Shown here: positions 61,525 to 64,000 of the stretch, piece after piece
How positions within the stretch are numbered: the stretch's first letter is position 1
Layout of the letters: each line of letters starts with the position of its first letter
Source of the DNA: Bombus terrestris
Lineage: Eukaryota; Arthropoda; Insecta; Hymenoptera; Apidae
DNA: 64,000 nt
Reading direction: 5' to 3'
Assembly: GCF_910591885.1 (NCBI RefSeq)
Contig: NW_025963590.1
Coordinates: 248,001 to 312,000 of the forward strand
Program-made: the position numbers and the translations under genes
The notes under the pieces: model-generated
The model's database searches: none
Seen by the model: the letters and a program-made list of their open reading frames with translations, nothing else
Told to the model about the DNA's origin: nothing

Positions 61525-64000
61525 ACAACGTAGGACAACGTGGGACAACGTGGGACACCGTTGGACATCGTTGGACAACGTGGGACATCGTGGGACAACG
61601 TGGGACAACGTGGGACAACGTGGGACAACGTGGGACACCGTTGGACACCGTGGGACACCGTTGGACACCGTGGGACACCGTTGGACACCGTTGGACACCG
61701 TGGGACACCGTTGGACACCGTTGGACATCGTTGGACACCGTTGGACACCGTTGGACACCGTGGGACAACGTGGGACAACGTGGGACAACGTGGGACAACG
61801 TGGGACAACGTGGGACAACGTGGGACACCGTTGGACACCGTGGGACACCGTTGGACAACGTGGGACAACGTGGGACAACGTGGGACAACGTGGGACAACG
61901 TGGGACACCGTTGGACATCGTTGGACACCGTGGGACAACGTGGGAGAACGTGGGACAACGTGGGACACCGTTGGACACCGTTGGACACCGTTGGACATCG
62001 TTGGACATCGTTGGACATCGTGGGACAACGTGGGACACCGTGGGACACCGTTGGACACCGTGGGACAACGTGGGACAACGTGGGACAACGTGGGACAACG
62101 TGGGACAACGTGGGACACCGTTGGACAACGTGGGACACCGTTGGACATCGTTGGACACCGTGGGACAACGTGGGACAACGTGGGACAACGTGGGACACCG
62201 TTGGACACCGTTGGACATCGTTGGACATCGTTGGACATCGTGGGACAACGTGGGACACCGTGGGACACCGTTGGACACCGTGGGACAACGTGGGACAACG
62301 TGGGACAACGTTGGACAACGTGGGACACCGTTGGACATCGTTGGACACCGTGGGACAACGTGGGACAACGTGGGACTACGTGGGACACCGTTGGACACCG
62401 TTGGACATCGTTGGACACCGTGGGACAACGTGGGACAACGTGGGACAACGTGGGAAACCATGGAACAACGTGGGACAACGTGGGACACCGTTGGACACCG
62501 TGGGACACCGTTGGACACCGTTGGACATCGTTGGACACCGTGGGACAACGTGGGACAACGTGGGACAACGTGGGAAACCATGGAACAACGTGGGACAACG
62601 TGGGACAACGTGGGATAACGTGGGACACCGTTGGACACCGTGGGACAACGTGGGACAACGTGGGACAACGTGGGACACCGTTGGACACCGTGGGACACCG
62701 TTGGACAACGTGGGACAACGTGGGACAACGTGGGACAACGTGGGACAACGTGGGACAACGTGGGACAACGTGGGACAACGTGGGACAACGTGGGACACCG
62801 TGGGACACCGTTGGACAACGTGGGACACCGTTGGACACCGTGGGACACCGTTGGACATCGTTGGACACCGTGGGACAACGTGGGACAACGTGGGACACCG
62901 TTGGACACCGTGGGACACCGTTGGACACCGTTGGACATCGCTGGACACCGTTGGACACCGTTGGACACCGTTGGACACCGTGGGACAACGTGGGACAACG
63001 TGGGACAACGTGGGACAACGTGGGACAACGTGGGACAACGTGGGACAACGTGGGACAACGTGGGACAACGTGGGACAACCTGGGACAACGTGGGACAACG
63101 TGGGACAACGTGGGACAACGTGGGACACCGTGGGACACCGTTGGACACCGTTGGACATCGTTGGACACCGTGGGACAACGTGGGACACCGTGGGACAACG
63201 TGGTACAACGTGGGACAACGTGGGACAACGTGGGACACCGTTGGACACCGTGGGACACCGTTGGACAACGTGGGACAACGTGGGACAACGTGGGACAACG
63301 TGGGACAACGTGGGACACCGTTGGACACCGTGGGACACCGTTGGACACCGTGGGACATCGTTGGACACCGTGGGACAACGTGGGACAACGTGGGACAACG
63401 TGGGAAACCATGGAACAACGTGGGACAACGTGGGACAACGTGGGACAACGTGGGACACCGTTGGACACCGTGGGACACCGTTGGACACCGCTGGACACCG
63501 TGGGACACCGTTGGACACCGTTGGACAACGTGGGACACCGTGGGACACCGTTGGACACCGTGGGACAACGTGGGACAACGTGGGACAACGTGGGACAACG
63601 TGGGACACCGTTGGACACCGTGGGACACCGTTGGACAACGTGGGACAACGTGGGACAACGTGGGACAACGTGGGACAACGTGGGACACCGTTGGACACCG
63701 TGGGACACCGTTGGACACCGTTGGACATCGTTGGACACCGTGGGACAACGTGGGACAACGTGGGACAACGTGGGAAACCATGGAACAACGTGGGACAACG
63801 TGGGACAACGTGGGACAACGTGGGACACCGTTGGACACCGTGGGACACCGTTGGACACCGTTGGACACCGTGGGACACCGTTGGACACCGTTGGACAACG
63901 TGGGACACCGTGGGACACCGTTGGACACCGTGGGACAACGTGGGACAACGTGGGACAACGTGGGACAACGTGGGACACCGTTGGACAACGTGGGACACCG
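61525..64000. repeat. Satellite right end, related to the 2.93-kb block
   Basis: After the head at 61,525 the order R/Q groups, agaacgtggg (about 61,945) and 210-bp-type doublets (about 62.1 kb), then an actacgtggg unit near 62,375, resembles 26.8-31.0 kb far to the left. A 120-bp doublet with aaaccatgga is at 62,455 and 62,575, with further copies at 63,405 and 63,775. Private units are ataacgtggg (62,615) and acaacgtggt (63,195). The array continues past the window end. Confidence 0.78.
62391..62590. repeat. 120-bp tandem duplication with aaaccatgga, distal locus
   Basis: The marker at 62,455 and 62,575 and the preceding R-Q-R-R-S-Q-P-P-P group are 120 bp apart, the same arrangement as at 6,521/6,641 and 10,231/10,351. 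Confidence 0.9.

Larger units (their letters stand above)
1..64000. repeat. 10-bp satellite array filling the whole window
   Basis: Every base belongs to a head-to-tail array of a 10-bp unit, all in the same orientation. The commonest unit is acaacgtggg (P). The other major types are acaccgtggg (Q), acaccgttgg (R), acatcgttgg (S) and acatcgtggg (U). The unit start moves from 1 modulo 10 at the left end to 2 after 12,481, 9 after 17,988, 6 after 22,785 and 5 after 42,474. That accounts for 6,400 complete units of which only eight are not 10 bp. GC is about 60 percent, the + strand is G-rich, and almost every unit has one CpG. No unique sequence, transposon fragment or gene interrupts it. This is satellite DNA by structure. 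The host is inferred to be eukaryotic; I do not recognise the satellite family. Confidence 0.99.

Noticed and set aside
1..64000. CRISPR array
   Set aside because: There are no spacers, only contiguous 10-bp units, and no cas-like genes or leader.
1..64000. Telomeric repeat
   Set aside because: The unit is 10 bp and does not resemble ttaggg, tttaggg, ttagg or other known telomere units. It is G-rich on one strand, but variants and higher-order structure are typical of a satellite. A subtelomeric location remains possible.
1..64000. Pure sequencing or assembly artefact
   Set aside because: The ordered higher-order blocks with shared rare variants and consistent offsets are hard to produce by base-calling error. 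Copy number of the most identical blocks (25.0-31.4 kb) could still be wrong, so I report the array but flag those copies.

Overview
This window is one uninterrupted satellite DNA array. All 64,000 bases are tandem copies of a 10-bp unit (about 6,400 of them). I see no gene, RNA gene, transposon, CRISPR array or unique flank on either strand. Five unit types make up nearly everything, and I use one-letter codes for them: P = acaacgtggg, Q = acaccgtggg, R = acaccgttgg, S = acatcgttgg, U = acatcgtggg. They differ only at unit position 4 (a/c/t) and position 8 (g/t). The + strand is the G-rich strand and nearly every unit carries one CpG. An array this long, homogeneous and hierarchically organised points to a eukaryotic chromosome, in heterochromatin of pericentromeric, subtelomeric or microchromosome/sex-chromosome type. 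The sequence alone does not show the species or the chromosomal position. The array runs off both ends, so its true length is above 64 kb.

Periodicity is extremely rigid. By following the register from end to end I find only eight units that are not 10 bp: one 11-bp insertion at 12,481, three 9-bp units at 17,932-17,988, their duplicate at 22,729-22,785, and one 9-bp unit at 42,466. Above the 10-bp level the array is a patchwork of higher-order repeats (HORs) of different lengths in series, which I traced with rare variant units. The blocks are: 0.66-2.6 kb (1.2-kb offset); 4.96-12.2 kb (two copies at 3.71-3.73 kb); 11.17-16.0 kb (2.9 kb); 14.8-24.5 kb (two copies at 5.18, falling to 4.80 kb); 25.05-30.9 kb (two copies at exactly 2.93 kb plus a truncated third); and 32.5-61.5 kb (a family of 3.7-5.6 kb modules, each opened by the same conserved cassette of about 0.8 kb). 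Smaller tandem duplications of 120, 160, 210, 300, 420, 500 and 870 bp lie inside these. A seven-unit head motif, built round a variant unit ending in gtagg, recurs about 33 times and starts many of the blocks.

Open reading frames of up to about 20 kb exist on both strands, but they are a by-product of the unit, which contains no stop triplet in any of the six frames. They end wherever a single-base variant makes a stop, they mostly lack ATG starts, and because 10 is not a multiple of 3 all three frames of a strand give the same decapeptide. I annotate none of them as genes. What deserves attention is how the array evolves (rigid unit, nested amplification, variant lineages confined to segments), its preserved CpG, and its possible structural properties.
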